Below the pieces are notes generated by a model. That model was not told where the DNA came from. It worked only from the letters and a program-made list of their open reading frames with translations, and searched no databases. Of a stretch of 64,000 nucleotides of DNA, positions 1 to 8,530 are shown piece by piece. This DNA comes from JBCBSP01 sp964561235 (GTDB lineage: Bacteria; Pseudomonadota; Alphaproteobacteria; Caulobacterales; Maricaulaceae): contig CAZLOV010000001.1 in the NCBI GenBank assembly GCA_964561235.1, positions 4,400-68,399 on the forward strand, given 5' to 3'. Numbering within the stretch: the stretch's first letter is position 1; the number at the start of each line of letters is the position of its first letter. The position numbers and the translations under genes are program-made.

Positions 1-162
1 ATTTCCGGAATCGTGCGTCCGGAGGACATAGCGCCGGACAACACCATCGAGCACACCAAAATCGCAGAGGCGCGCATTTCCTACGGCGGCCGCGGGCATA
101 TCTCCGACATGCAGCGCCCACCGATCGGGCAGGAAATCTACGACATTCTCTGGCCGTTCTGA
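1..162 (+). CDS. flgH: Flagellar L-ring protein FlgH, C-terminal end (partial)
   Basis: The reading frame is open from base 1 and stops with TGA at 160-162, giving the last 53 residues of a protein cut by the window edge. The tail carries the conserved FlgH ending: a run like DNTIEHTKIAEARISYGGRG followed by an aromatic YDILWPF terminus. FlgH is the outer-membrane lipoprotein ring of the flagellar basal body. The next gene starts inside this stop codon (TGATG), so the two are translationally coupled. The identity rests only on this conserved tail. Confidence 0.88.
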   Translation: MSGIVRPEDIAPDNTIEHTKIAEARISYGGRGHISDMQRPPIGQEIYDILWPF

Positions 163-551
163 TGGACCAAGCATCACCGAGCGATCTGCGCTTCGTTCTT
201 GGCGAAATCCCGGAGCTCAACGTGCGCACGGTCAAGCTGATCGGACGCGTGCCGTACGATCCCGAGAACACCAACGCGTGGAAGCTCGGCGAACGCCTCC
301 GCCGCGAGGCGCGCTCGGGCGTCATCATGGATTATTCAGAGTGCGTGCTGGATCACACGCTCTCGGAATACGCAAAGGCCGCAAGCGTGCTCGCGCAGTC
401 GTTCCCGCCGGGGGTGCGCATCGCCTACATCTTCGCGCAACCGAATTTCGTCCACGCCGCCTTCCTGACGAAGCAGCTCGCCCGCGCCGGTTTCCCCGCC
501 GGCGCCTTCCCAACACGCGAAGCGGCGATCAGGTTCCTGAGCGGCGAGTAG
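162..551 (+). CDS. Small protein of unknown function, STAS/SpoIIAA-like fold suspected
   Basis: This 129-residue protein follows flgH with a one-base overlap. It has no signal peptide or membrane segment. Alternating strands and helices, with a central GVIMDYSECVLDHT strand-loop and a C-terminal FPTREAAIRFL helix, suggest a STAS or SpoIIAA-like alpha/beta fold. That is a pattern judgement rather than a motif match. The position behind flgH points to co-expression with flagellar genes, but no flagellar role can be read from the sequence. It ends 15 bases before the convergent dksA gene. Confidence 0.6.
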   Translation: MDQASPSDLRFVLGEIPELNVRTVKLIGRVPYDPENTNAWKLGERLRREARSGVIMDYSECVLDHTLSEYAKAASVLAQSFPPGVRIAYIFAQPNFVHAAFLTKQLARAGFPAGAFPTREAAIRFLSGE

Positions 552-566
552 ACTCGCCGGCGGCGA

Positions 567-998
567 TCAGTCGTCGCGATGAACCCGCTCGGAACGCTCA
601 TGGCGCTCCTGCGCCTCGATCGAGAGCGTCGCCACCGGGCGGGCGTCAAGACGCGCGAGGCTGATCGGCTCGCCGGTCTCCTCGCAATACCCGTAGGTGT
701 CCTCGTCGATCCGGCGCAGCGCGGCGTCGATCTTGGAGATCAGCTTGCGCTGGCGGTCCCGGGCGCGAAGCTCCAGCGAGCGATCCGTCTCGGTTGAGGC
801 GCGGTCGGCGAGATCGGGCAACGTGCCGAGATCTTCCTGCAGGCTGGAGATCGTGCTCTTGCTCTCGCGGATAATCTCGTCTTTCCAGGCCAGGAGCTTC
901 CGGCGGAAGTACTCCTTCTGGCGCTGGTTCATGAAGTCCTCGTCCTCGCTCGGACGATAGCCTTCGGGAAGTTCGATAAGCGAATCTTTCGCGCTCAT
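567..998 (-). CDS. dksA: RNA polymerase-binding transcription factor DksA
   Basis: DksA binds the secondary channel of RNA polymerase and works with ppGpp in the stringent response. The 143-residue protein has a long helical coiled coil (about residues 25-95, with the acidic tip region DLADRAS) and the C-terminal YGYCEETGEPISLARLDARP block ending in LSIEAQERHE. Only one of the four classical zinc-finger cysteines is present, the form typical of alphaproteobacteria. The start at 998 is preceded by GGAG at an 8-base spacing. A longer in-frame start at 1148 adds basic low-complexity residues and overlaps fliX, so I reject it. Confidence 0.93.
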   Translation of the reverse strand: MSAKDSLIELPEGYRPSEDEDFMNQRQKEYFRRKLLAWKDEIIRESKSTISSLQEDLGTLPDLADRASTETDRSLELRARDRQRKLISKIDAALRRIDEDTYGYCEETGEPISLARLDARPVATLSIEAQERHERSERVHRDD

Positions 999-1128
999 AT
1001 CGACAGCTCCGCAAGCGCCCCCCTTAAGAGCGCGCCGGGAATAAGCGAGGCGGGCGGGCAAGTCAATTCGCCAGCGCGCGCGGCCGCTGCGCCGCAAGCG
1101 ATCGTGAAACGCGCGTGAAATCAGGCGA

Positions 1129-1551
1129 TCAGGCGCGATACTTCGCAAGTTCGACCGCGGCGCGGGTCTCGATGTCGTCCAGCGCGCGCTCCAGACGCGG
1201 ATCGCCTGTGGACAACCGGTCGGACTGCAGCAGCGACATCAGCGCGTTGAGCTTCGCCGGCGGCAAGCCGCCCTCCAGAAGCGCAATCTTGAGATCATCG
1301 AGCACGTCGAGCAGGGAGAACGCGCGGCGGCTGGCCTGCTCGCGCGCGGCGTCGAGATCCCCAACTTCCTGCAACGCCAGAAGCGCGTCGACGGAGCTGA
1401 CCGCGCTCGCCTCGCCCGCCGCGCCCGCCCCGGAAACGCCGCTGCGGGCGGCCGGCGCGTCAGGCGAAAACGCGTCGCCGGCGGGCGCGGCGGCATCCTT
1501 GCGGCGGGCGCCGGAAGCGGAACCGAGAGAGCCGGATCTGTTGACTTTCAT
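1129..1551 (-). CDS. fliX: Flagellar assembly regulator FliX
   Basis: This 140-residue protein has a low-complexity Ala/Gly/Pro N-terminus and a conserved helical C-terminal half (VDALLALQEVGD through LERALDDIETRAAVELAKYRA) that matches FliX. In Caulobacter FliX couples early basal-body assembly to the activity of FlbD, the sigma-54 activator of late flagellar genes. As in Caulobacter, it is transcribed divergently from flgI. The shared upstream region holds a CtrA-like box and FlbD-like palindromes. It is convergent with nothing and lies 130 bases upstream of dksA on the same strand. Confidence 0.88.
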   Translation of the reverse strand: MKVNRSGSLGSASGARRKDAAAPAGDAFSPDAPAARSGVSGAGAAGEASAVSSVDALLALQEVGDLDAAREQASRRAFSLLDVLDDLKIALLEGGLPPAKLNALMSLLQSDRLSTGDPRLERALDDIETRAAVELAKYRA

Positions 1552-1603
1552 GGCGTCGGGACACCCTGAGACAGCATTCGCGCCAGTGTTGCCTTAAGCT
1601 CTG

Positions 1604-1618
1604 TTAACGCCGCGTTAA
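1604..1618. promoter_or_regulatory. CtrA-like box TTAA-N7-TTAA between fliX and flgI
   Basis: TTAA at 1604-1607 and 1615-1618 are separated by exactly seven bases, matching the CtrA consensus. A further TTAA lies at 1594-1597. The box is about 53 bases upstream of the fliX start, where CtrA control of an early flagellar gene would be expected. Binding is inferred. Confidence 0.55.
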
Positions 1619-1633
1619 GGCTCGGCCGGACCC

Positions 1634-1675
1634 GGCAAGACTTGCCCGCCAACCCGCCGCCCGGCGAATTCTGCC
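1634..1675. promoter_or_regulatory. Two ftr-like (FlbD) palindromes upstream of flgI
   Basis: GGCAAGACTTGCC (1634-1646) is a perfect 6-base-arm inverted repeat around one base. GGCGAATTCTGCC (1663-1675) is a weaker copy. The 13-base GGC-N7-GCC form recurs upstream of the flagellin genes. The copies lie about 55-100 bases upstream of the sigma-54 promoter at 1730, the usual enhancer position for FlbD. Confidence 0.6.
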
Positions 1676-1729
1676 GCTCGAGCCGCGAGCCGCATGTCAT
1701 TGGAATCAAATCTTTAGCCGTGACGCGGC

Positions 1730-1744
1730 TGGCACGGGCTTCGC
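1730..1744 (+). promoter_or_regulatory. Sigma-54 promoter of the flgI operon
   Basis: TGGCACGGGCTTCGC has the invariant GG-N10-GC spacing of -24/-12 promoters and the TGGCACG -24 block. Transcription would start near 1756, about 35 bases before the flgI start. Confidence 0.75.
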
Positions 1745-1789
1745 AACGCCCTGCGGGAACCACTGTCTGTTCGCCGACGCAGAAGCCGG

Positions 1790-2905
1790 ATGCGATCCAT
1801 GCGCCTCTTCCCGCTGATTCCCGCCCTCGCCATTGCGCTCCTGCTTGCTGCGGACGCCTTTGCGAACCCGCGCATCAAGGACATCGCCGATATCGAGGGC
1901 GTGCGCGACAACCAGCTTGTCGGCTACGGCCTTGTGGTCGGTCTCGACGACACGGGCGACACGCTGCGCAACACGGCCTTCACCCAGCAGTCGCTGGCCT
2001 CGATGCTGGAGCGCTTCAATGTGAACGTGCGCGATGCGGATCTGCGCACCGGCAGCGTCGCGGCCGTCATGGTGACCGCCGATCTGCCGCCCTTCTCCAT
2101 GCAGGGCTCGCGCATCGACGTGACGGTCTCCGCCGTCGGCGACGCGGAAAGCCTCCAGGGCGGCGTGCTGGTCGCAACCCCGCTGATGGGCGCGGACGGC
2201 GAAGTCTATGCTGTGGCGCAGGGCTCGCTTGCCGTGGGCGGGTTTCAGGCATCCGGCGACGCCGCCAGCGTGACGCGGGGCGTGCCCACCACGGGCCGCA
2301 TCGCCAACGGGGCGGTGATCGAACGCGAACTGCGCTACGACCTAGCCAGCCGCGAAGCCGTGCGGCTGTCGCTGCGCAATCCCGACTTCACGACCGCGCG
2401 GCGGATGGCGCAAGCGATCAACGCCTATCTTGGCGCGCCCGCGGCGCAGGCGACCGATCCCGCCACGGTCTCGCTTGCGCGTCCGTCCGCCTTCGACGGC
2501 GACATGGTCGCCCTCGTCGCCGAGGTCGAGCAGCTGCGCATCGCCGCCGACATGCGCGCACGTGTCGTCATCGACGAAGCCACCGGCACGATCGTGATGG
2601 GCGCGGATGTCCGCGTCTCCACCGTCGCCATCGCGCAAGGGGCGTTGACGATCTCCATCGCGGAGACGCCCCAGGTGAGCCAGCCGCTTCCCTTCGCCGA
2701 AGGCGGCGAGGCGGTCGTGGTGCCGCGCACCGATGTCACCGTCGAGGAGGAAAACCGCCAGCTCGGCGTGCTCCAGAAGACGGTTTCGCTGCAGGAGCTG
2801 GTCGACGGCCTCAACGCGCTCGGCGCAAGCCCGCGCGATCTCATCACGATCCTGCAGACCATCAAGGCGGCCGGCGCGCTGCAGGCCGAGATCGAGGTGC
2901 TGTGA
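1790..2905 (+). CDS. flgI: Flagellar P-ring protein FlgI
   Basis: FlgI forms the periplasmic P ring around the flagellar rod. The 371-residue product has a signal peptide (residues 1 to about 25, ending ADAFA), then the family start RIKDIADIEGVRDNQLVGYG and the conserved GDTLRNTAFTQQSL and LVGYGLVVGLDDTGDT regions. It ends with the VSLQELVDGLNALG and LITILQTIKAAGALQAE block. Length is normal for the family. A second in-frame ATG at 1799 is possible. The gene is driven by the sigma-54 promoter at 1730 and its stop overlaps the start of the rod-binding gene. Confidence 0.97.
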   Translation: MRSMRLFPLIPALAIALLLAADAFANPRIKDIADIEGVRDNQLVGYGLVVGLDDTGDTLRNTAFTQQSLASMLERFNVNVRDADLRTGSVAAVMVTADLPPFSMQGSRIDVTVSAVGDAESLQGGVLVATPLMGADGEVYAVAQGSLAVGGFQASGDAASVTRGVPTTGRIANGAVIERELRYDLASREAVRLSLRNPDFTTARRMAQAINAYLGAPAAQATDPATVSLARPSAFDGDMVALVAEVEQLRIAADMRARVVIDEATGTIVMGADVRVSTVAIAQGALTISIAETPQVSQPLPFAEGGEAVVVPRTDVTVEEENRQLGVLQKTVSLQELVDGLNALGASPRDLITILQTIKAAGALQAEIEVL

Positions 2906-3240
2906 TGGACGGACTGCTCGACGCCCAGATGCAGGCCGCCCTGCTGCAGTCGCGCCCGGACGGGGCGGCTGGCGCACGCAGTGCGGGCGGCGATCCCGCC
3001 CGCGCGCATGCCGCGGCGGAAGAACTGGAGGCGGTGTTTCTCGCCCAGCTCCTTCAGGCGATGATCCCCGAGCCTGACAAGGAAAGCGGCTTTACCGGCG
3101 GTCCTGGCGAAAGCGCGTTCCGCGGCATGTTGCACGAGGAATACGCAAAGGTGATGGCCAAGGCCGGCGGCGTCGGCCTCGCCGATGACCTGACCCGCGA
3201 GATCCTCCGTTATCAGGAAGCTTCGGAGAGCCCGGAATGA
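2905..3240 (+). CDS. Rod-binding protein (FlgJ N-terminal domain / CheL-like)
   Basis: The 111-residue protein matches the FlgJ N-terminal rod-binding domain: AAEELEAVFLAQLLQAMIPE, then a Gly-rich GGPGESAFRGMLHEEYAK segment. It lacks the muramidase domain of enterobacterial FlgJ, as is usual in alphaproteobacteria, where the homologue has been called CheL. It probably helps assemble or cap the rod in the periplasm. Its ATG at 2905 overlaps the flgI stop and its own stop overlaps the next start (ATGA), so flgI, this gene and flbY form one coupled operon. Confidence 0.88.
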   Translation: MDGLLDAQMQAALLQSRPDGAAGARSAGGDPARAHAAAEELEAVFLAQLLQAMIPEPDKESGFTGGPGESAFRGMLHEEYAKVMAKAGGVGLADDLTREILRYQEASESPE

Positions 3241-3677
3241 CTGAACTCGCCGCCAGCTCGCCCGCAGACCGCGTCAACCAGCTGATCCGTCTCACCACGC
3301 GCCTGACCGCGCTCCTGGATGAGGAGACGGCGTATTTCGAGGCCCACCAGCCGCGCAAGGCCCTGCCTCTGCAGGACGAAAAGTCCAAGCTCACCGCGAT
3401 CTACCGACGCGAAAGCCAGCTTGCCGCAAAGGACCGCACGCGTCTGGATGCGGCGCCCGAACCCGACCGCGCGGCGCTGCGCGAGGCGACGAAAGCCTTC
3501 GAGGCGGCGCTTACCCGCAACGGAGCGGCGGTCGAGGCGCTCATGCGGCTGTCGGAAGGCCTCGTGAAGGCGATTGCGGATGAAGCCCTGCGCCAGCGGA
3601 CGGCGAATGCGGGCTATGGCCCGGGGGCTGCGCGCACCGCCTCGCTTGGGTCGCTGACGCTCGACAATCTCGCCTGA
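3237..3677 (+). CDS. flbY: FlbY-like flagellar protein (FlgN-like helical)
   Basis: The 146-residue, almost wholly helical protein has a FlgN-like layout: N-terminal LTTRLTALLDEETAYFEAHQ helix, a middle coiled region and a C-terminal tail of small residues. In Caulobacter the gene after flgI and the rod-binding gene is flbY, annotated as a basal-body protein. Context supports that name more than sequence does. A role as an export chaperone for hook-filament junction proteins would fit FlgN-like proteins but is inference. It ends 7 bases from the convergent flaEY gene. Confidence 0.7.
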   Translation: MTELAASSPADRVNQLIRLTTRLTALLDEETAYFEAHQPRKALPLQDEKSKLTAIYRRESQLAAKDRTRLDAAPEPDRAALREATKAFEAALTRNGAAVEALMRLSEGLVKAIADEALRQRTANAGYGPGAARTASLGSLTLDNLA

Positions 3678-3684
3678 GCACTCG

Positions 3685-6441
3685 CTAGAACAGTCCGCCG
3701 ACGCCCCCGCCGCCTGCAAGCAGGCGGTTCAGGCCCGCCTGGTAGTTGGCGATTTGCGCGGTGAGGAACGCAGGCGGCGTGCCGCCGCGCCGGCCGGGGC
3801 CGTTCTCGCCGCGCGCCAGATCCCGCAGCGCCGGATCGAGTGTCAGTTCGCGATAGGCCGCCTGGATCGTCGAGATCGCCGAGGTCAGACGCTCAAGCGC
3901 GGATTCGCGCGCCTCCAGCGTTGCAAGCGAGAGCTCGCCGGCGAGCTCGACCGCAAACACCTCCGGCGCATCCGCCGTTTCCGGCGTCTCTTCGCCGAAG
4001 CGCGCCTCACCGGTGACCGCGCCTTCAACAAGGCCGAGCGCAGCGAGGGCGTCGCGGCCGTCCTCGCCGGCGAAGAACTCAACCGTCACCCCCGGCTTCG
4101 GCTCGATGCGCAGGCGTTCGCCCTCGGCGGTGCGGCGCACGGTTGCGGCCGCGTCGAGGACGAAGGCGGCGTTCAGCTTGAAGGTCAGCGTGCGGTAGGT
4201 GTCGTCGTCCTCAAGGGTGATCTTGCGTTTGCGTCCGCCGTCCACCGATACGTAGAAGAAGTCGCCCGCCCGCGCCGACGAGCGGTCCGTCACAATGCGG
4301 CTGTCGGAAAAGACGAGTTCGCCCGTCGGCAGCCCGAAGCGGTCGAGCACGCTGTCGCCGGAGGGATCGACGGCGACAGCGGCGCCGGCCGAAAACCCGC
4401 CGCGTCCGGAAACCTGAACTGTTGACGCCAGGGCGAGCGAGGCGGCGTCAAAAACGGCGCCGAAGGCGTTGCGCTCGCCGGTCAGCGTCTCTCCCGGCAG
4501 GGCCCCGTTCGTGCGCCCGGCGATGAAGACCTGACCGCCCGAGACGGCCACATCCGTGGCCCGGTCGTCCGCATTGCTGCCGGTAAAGCTCAGCGCCTCC
4601 GCCGCGCCGCCGGCGGACAGGCGCAGCACGAACGCGTCGCGCCCGCCCGCATTCGCCGTGGTCACCGGCGCCGGTGCGAACCCCGCCCCCGCAGCGCCGG
4701 CCAGGAAGATGGCGCCGGTCTCGTCCACGGCGAGCCCGCCGATCGATCCGCCCTCCAGATCACCCAGGTCGGTGCGGAAGACGGGCGCCCCGGTTCCGTC
4801 GTCGCCCGGCGCGTACTTCGTCAGGACCGCCCGGCCGCTCTCCACCGTCGCAACCAGAAGGCCGCCGTCAGCCGCCAGCGCAAGACCGGCGACGCGCTGG
4901 TCCTCCGCTCCGCCGGCGACCTCACGGGTGAAGAGCAGCTCGCCGTCAGAACCATAAGCGCGGACATAGGCGTCCGTTCCGCCGCCGCCGCCCACGCCGG
5001 AAAAGCTCGATTGCGTCCGGCCGCCCACAAACACCACGCCGTCGGCGCCAACGGCGACGGCGTCGGCCTGATCGTCCTCAAGCCCGCCGAAGCGCCGCAC
5101 GAGCTGTTCACGGCCGGCGCTGTCGAAGCGCACCAGGATCGAGTCGCTCGCGCCCAGGCCGATCGTGCCGGACAGCCCGCCGCTGATGGAGCCCACCGCG
5201 ACGATGTCGCCGTTGGGCGCTTCCGCCAGCGACAGGCCGCTTGCGTTCTCGCCCGCGCCGAGCGTGCGCGTCCACACGGGGCGGCCGGAGGTGTCGTAGC
5301 GGCGCAGCACGAGGTCGCTCTCGCCCTTGATGGCCCGGCCGTCGACAGCCGAGCCGGTGCGTCCAAGAACGTAGACGCCGCCGTCAGACGCGCGCAGGAC
5401 GTCGGCGACATCAAGCGGCTGCTCCACTTCCCGGCTCACCGTCTCGCCGCGCGCGTTCTCGGTCTCGCTCAGCGCGGGATCTGCAGCAAAACGCCGTGAG
5501 AACAGCGCATCGCCGCCGCCGTCCAGATTGACAACCTTGGTGAGCTGACCGACCGCCTCGCCATCCGGTCCCGTGGAACCGGCGATGAAGAACGCGGGCT
5601 TGGCATCCGGCGCGGAGAAGCTCAGGCGCTCCGTCAGAATGCCTTCAAATCGCAATCCGAACCGGTCGCCGGGGATCACGCCGTTTTCGTCCGGCTCGCC
5701 GACCTCGTAACGCTCCACGCGCGTGATCACGCCGGCGGCTTCGAACTGGTCGTTGATGAGCTGGGCGACGTTGTCGAGCGTGCGCGGGAGACCGGCGTCG
5801 TCGAGCGCCTGAAGATCGATGTCGAACGGCGTGTCCGCCCCGTTCTTGCGCACGGTAATCGTGAATCGGGCGTCGCCCTGGAATGCGGGGACCGCCGAAT
5901 CAAACGCGCCGTCCAGCAATGTACCGGTCTCGAAGGTGGAGCCGCCCCGGCTGATCGCCAGATCGGTCTCGGCACGCGAAAGCTGCTCGCCGCGCAGCAG
6001 CGTCACGCCTTCCAGCTCCAGGTCCTCGAAGAAGGCGCCGAGTTGCTCCACGCCTTCCTCGAAACGCGACTGGATCTGTCTGAGTTCGAAGGCGCGCGTC
6101 GTGTCCTCGCCAGCGGCCACCGCGAGCACCTGCAAGCGGCGAAGCCCCTGGTAGGCGGCGAACAAGGCCTTTTCATCCTCGCTCGCATCCAGACGGGAGA
6201 ACTCGCTGAATTCCGGATCGAAGAACACGCCGTTGGCCAGCACGGTGCGGCGGATGTCGTCGGCGGCGCGAAGCTCGCCGCGCGGATCCCAGGGCGGAAG
6301 CGCCTCGGAGCGCTGGCGCGCGTTGCCGGACTGCTGCGCGGACGCGCCGGAGGGCTGCGCGGCCAGCGTCGACAGGGAACGCTGCGCGTTGCGCGCCTGA
6401 TAAACGGCGCCCAGAAGATCGGCTCCGATGCCGATGACCAT
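3685..6441 (-). CDS. flaEY: FlaEY-like flagellar protein: helical flagellin-like ends around a beta-propeller
   Basis: This 918-residue protein starts with MVIGIGADLLGAVYQARNAQ and a helical region to about residue 160. It then has a long beta-rich middle with repeated blocks such as LVLRRYDTSGRPVWTRTLG, SILVRFDSAGREQLVRRFGG and AYVRAYGSDGELLFTREVAGG, which look like SBBP-type propeller blades (about residues 330-680). The C-terminal helical tail contains ALERLTSAISTIQAAYRELT and IANYQAGLNRLL. The ends look like an axial flagellar protein. Caulobacter flaEY, in the same flagellin neighbourhood, is annotated as a flagellin regulatory protein. It follows pseF by 84 bases on the same strand. Confidence 0.7.
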   Translation of the reverse strand: MVIGIGADLLGAVYQARNAQRSLSTLAAQPSGASAQQSGNARQRSEALPPWDPRGELRAADDIRRTVLANGVFFDPEFSEFSRLDASEDEKALFAAYQGLRRLQVLAVAAGEDTTRAFELRQIQSRFEEGVEQLGAFFEDLELEGVTLLRGEQLSRAETDLAISRGGSTFETGTLLDGAFDSAVPAFQGDARFTITVRKNGADTPFDIDLQALDDAGLPRTLDNVAQLINDQFEAAGVITRVERYEVGEPDENGVIPGDRFGLRFEGILTERLSFSAPDAKPAFFIAGSTGPDGEAVGQLTKVVNLDGGGDALFSRRFAADPALSETENARGETVSREVEQPLDVADVLRASDGGVYVLGRTGSAVDGRAIKGESDLVLRRYDTSGRPVWTRTLGAGENASGLSLAEAPNGDIVAVGSISGGLSGTIGLGASDSILVRFDSAGREQLVRRFGGLEDDQADAVAVGADGVVFVGGRTQSSFSGVGGGGGTDAYVRAYGSDGELLFTREVAGGAEDQRVAGLALAADGGLLVATVESGRAVLTKYAPGDDGTGAPVFRTDLGDLEGGSIGGLAVDETGAIFLAGAAGAGFAPAPVTTANAGGRDAFVLRLSAGGAAEALSFTGSNADDRATDVAVSGGQVFIAGRTNGALPGETLTGERNAFGAVFDAASLALASTVQVSGRGGFSAGAAVAVDPSGDSVLDRFGLPTGELVFSDSRIVTDRSSARAGDFFYVSVDGGRKRKITLEDDDTYRTLTFKLNAAFVLDAAATVRRTAEGERLRIEPKPGVTVEFFAGEDGRDALAALGLVEGAVTGEARFGEETPETADAPEVFAVELAGELSLATLEARESALERLTSAISTIQAAYRELTLDPALRDLARGENGPGRRGGTPPAFLTAQIANYQAGLNRLLAGGGGVGGLF

Positions 6442-6525
6442 GCCTGACCAGCCTCCGGAAAAGGGCGCAATCGCCCTGCATGAGCATGCGCCTGACGGCG
6501 GAAACGAAGCGTTAAGGCGCCCGCC

Positions 6526-7302
6526 TCAGGCGGCCAGGTCGAGGGGAACCGGCGCGCTCTGGATCGCTGCGGACGGCGCGGCGCGCGGCCCGGCGTGCAT
6601 GGCGTTGATCGCGACGATGTCCGGACGGCGCAGGCACAGCGCGGCGATTTCAGCTGCGCCGGCGGATGCGGCGCGCTCGCCCATCTCGGCGAACACCGCC
6701 CGGAAGAAGGCAAGGTCCTCGGGATAGTCCAGCGTCCAGCGCAAGGTCTCCAGCCCGCCGCCCGGCCCGTTGAGATTCGCAAGCCGCCACTCAGGCCGCG
6801 TCTTCAGCCAGGGCGTTACATGCTCTCGCTCATACGGGTCACGCGCCTGGGCGTCGGCTTCAAACAGCCGGTCCGCCGAGAACACCTCCGCATCAAGTCC
6901 GTGCGGAAAGCCGGGAGGAAGCCCGTTGCCGGCATAGTCGGCCTGCGTTTCGACATACAGGTCGCGCACGGCGCCGGCGACATGCGGATCGATGAACGGA
7001 CAATCGCTCGTCACCCGCATGACGAGATCGGCTTTGACCGCGCGCGCTGCGAGAGCGTAACGCCGCAGCACGTCCTGCTCGGGGCCGCGCACGACGGTGA
7101 AGCCTCCGCGGCGCGCCTCCGCGGCGACGGGCTCGTCCGGTTCGGTGTCCGGCACCGCCGCCACCACCTCATCGACGCCGGGGATCCGCGCGCACCGGTC
7201 AAGGCAGCGCAGCAGCGCGCTCCTGGCGCCCAGCGGTTGAAGCGTCTTTCCCGGCAGCCGGGACGACCCGTAACGCGCCTGAACGATGACGGCGAAGGTC
7301 AT
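6526..7302 (-). CDS. pseF: Pseudaminic acid cytidylyltransferase (PseF/SpsF-type)
   Basis: The protein begins VIVQARYGSSRLPGKTL, the nucleotide-binding signature of NeuA/SpsF-type sugar cytidylyltransferases, and continues with LVMRVTSDCPFIDP and YEREHVTPWL. It would activate the nonulosonic acid to its CMP form, the last step before transfer to flagellin. I take the ATG at 7302; a TTG at 7332 is the only upstream alternative and has no better ribosome site. It is divergent from pseB and upstream of flaEY. Its place inside a Pse cluster supports PseF, but the NeuA family does not reveal its sugar from sequence alone. Confidence 0.8.
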   Translation of the reverse strand: MTFAVIVQARYGSSRLPGKTLQPLGARSALLRCLDRCARIPGVDEVVAAVPDTEPDEPVAAEARRGGFTVVRGPEQDVLRRYALAARAVKADLVMRVTSDCPFIDPHVAGAVRDLYVETQADYAGNGLPPGFPHGLDAEVFSADRLFEADAQARDPYEREHVTPWLKTRPEWRLANLNGPGGGLETLRWTLDYPEDLAFFRAVFAEMGERAASAGAAEIAALCLRRPDIVAINAMHAGPRAAPSAAIQSAPVPLDLAA

Positions 7303-7350
7303 GACGAAGACCGCACAGCTGAAGCTCTGCAAACGCTCGCGCCGCCCGCC

Positions 7351-7365
7351 CTAACGGCGCGTTAA
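7351..7365. promoter_or_regulatory. CtrA-like box between pseF and pseB
   Basis: CTAA-N7-TTAA followed by CC departs from the CtrA consensus by one base. It lies 49 bases upstream of pseF and 56 upstream of pseB in their divergent promoter region. A further TTAA is at 7383-7386. Confidence 0.35.
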
Positions 7366-7420
7366 CCGATCCCCGGCATTCGTTAACGAGAACACTTCTT
7401 TCATCCCGAAGGGCCCGTTC

Positions 7421-8527
7421 ATGAGTCAGTCCGCTTCCTCCGCCGCGCCGGCCGTCAGCGCCGCCCCGAACGGCGCGGACGATGCCGAACGCCTCTTCAT
7501 CGGCCGCGACTTCCGCAATCCCCGCATCGACCTCAACGGCAAGACGGTGCTCATCACAGGCGGCACGGGATCGTTTGGTCATCACTTCGTGCGGATGGTG
7601 CTGGAGGAGTTCCGGCCCAAAAAGCTGATCGTGTTCTCGCGCGACGAGCTGAAGCAGTACGAGATGGCCCAGCGCTTCAACCCGGCCGAGCACGAGTGCC
7701 TGCGCTATTTCATCGGCGACGTGCGCGACCAGGAGCGCCTGGAGATGGCGATGCGCGGCGTCGATGTCGTGGTGCATGCAGCCGCCCTGAAGCACGTGCC
7801 GATTGCGGAGTACAACCCGTTCGAGTGCATCAAGACGAACGTGATGGGCGCGGAGAACGTCGTGCGCGCGGCCATCAAGCGCGGCGTGCGCCAGGTTTGC
7901 GCGCTGTCCACCGACAAGGCGGCCAACCCGATCAATCTTTACGGCGCCTCCAAGCTGGCGTCGGACAAGATCTTCACCGCCGCACAGGCGATCAGCGGCG
8001 CGGACGGCCCGGTCTTCTCCGTAGTGCGTTACGGCAATGTCGTCGGATCCCGCGGCTCGGTCGTGCCGTTCTTCCGCAAGCTTGTCGAGGACGGCGCCGA
8101 TCACCTGCCGATCACCGACGAACGCATGACGCGGTTCTGGATCACGCTGACCCAGGGGGTGAATTTCGTTCTCTCCTCGCTGGCCGCCGCCAAGGGCGGC
8201 GAGATCTTCGTGCCCAAGATACCTTCCTTGAGCACGGTCGAGCTGGCGCGCGCGATCGCGCCGGATCTGCCGCACCGGATCGTCGGCATCCGGCCCGGCG
8301 AGAAGCTGCATGAAGTAATGGTGCCGGCCGACGATGCGCGTTCGACGATGGAGCTGGAAGACCGCTACATCATCCTTCCCGCGCACGACGCGGCGCTGCG
8401 GCGGAAATGGCTGGAGAGCGACGCTCGGCCCGCCCCTGAGGACTTCGCCTACTCTTCCGACGCCAATCCCGAACGTCTCGACGCGCGGGCGTTGCAGGAC
8501 ATGCTGCGCGCGAAATTTGCGGGCTAG
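7421..8527 (+). CDS. pseB: UDP-GlcNAc 4,6-dehydratase (inverting), PseB/FlmA
   Basis: This is the first enzyme of pseudaminic acid synthesis, converting UDP-GlcNAc to the 4-keto-6-deoxy-L-arabino sugar. It has a Rossmann motif TGGTGSFG near residue 47, the region DVVVHAAALKHVP, and the active-site stretch STDKAANPINLYGASK (about residue 165), with the Asp-Lys pair and YxxxK typical of PseB. The 368-residue protein has about 35 extra N-terminal residues, rich in Ala and Ser, compared with most PseB. It is followed after 3 bases by pseG. Confidence 0.92.
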   Translation: MSQSASSAAPAVSAAPNGADDAERLFIGRDFRNPRIDLNGKTVLITGGTGSFGHHFVRMVLEEFRPKKLIVFSRDELKQYEMAQRFNPAEHECLRYFIGDVRDQERLEMAMRGVDVVVHAAALKHVPIAEYNPFECIKTNVMGAENVVRAAIKRGVRQVCALSTDKAANPINLYGASKLASDKIFTAAQAISGADGPVFSVVRYGNVVGSRGSVVPFFRKLVEDGADHLPITDERMTRFWITLTQGVNFVLSSLAAAKGGEIFVPKIPSLSTVELARAIAPDLPHRIVGIRPGEKLHEVMVPADDARSTMELEDRYIILPAHDAALRRKWLESDARPAPEDFAYSSDANPERLDARALQDMLRAKFAG

Positions 8528-8530
8528 AGC

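Noticed and set aside
1570..1600. A minus-strand GG-N10-GC match upstream of fliX
   Set aside because: It lacks the TTGC and TGGCAC elements; the CtrA-like box is a better explanation for fliX.
1642..3240. A 532-residue plus-strand ORF covering flgI
   Set aside because: Only its last 111 residues (rod-binding protein) are real; the rest is an Arg/Gly-rich shadow of flgI in another frame.
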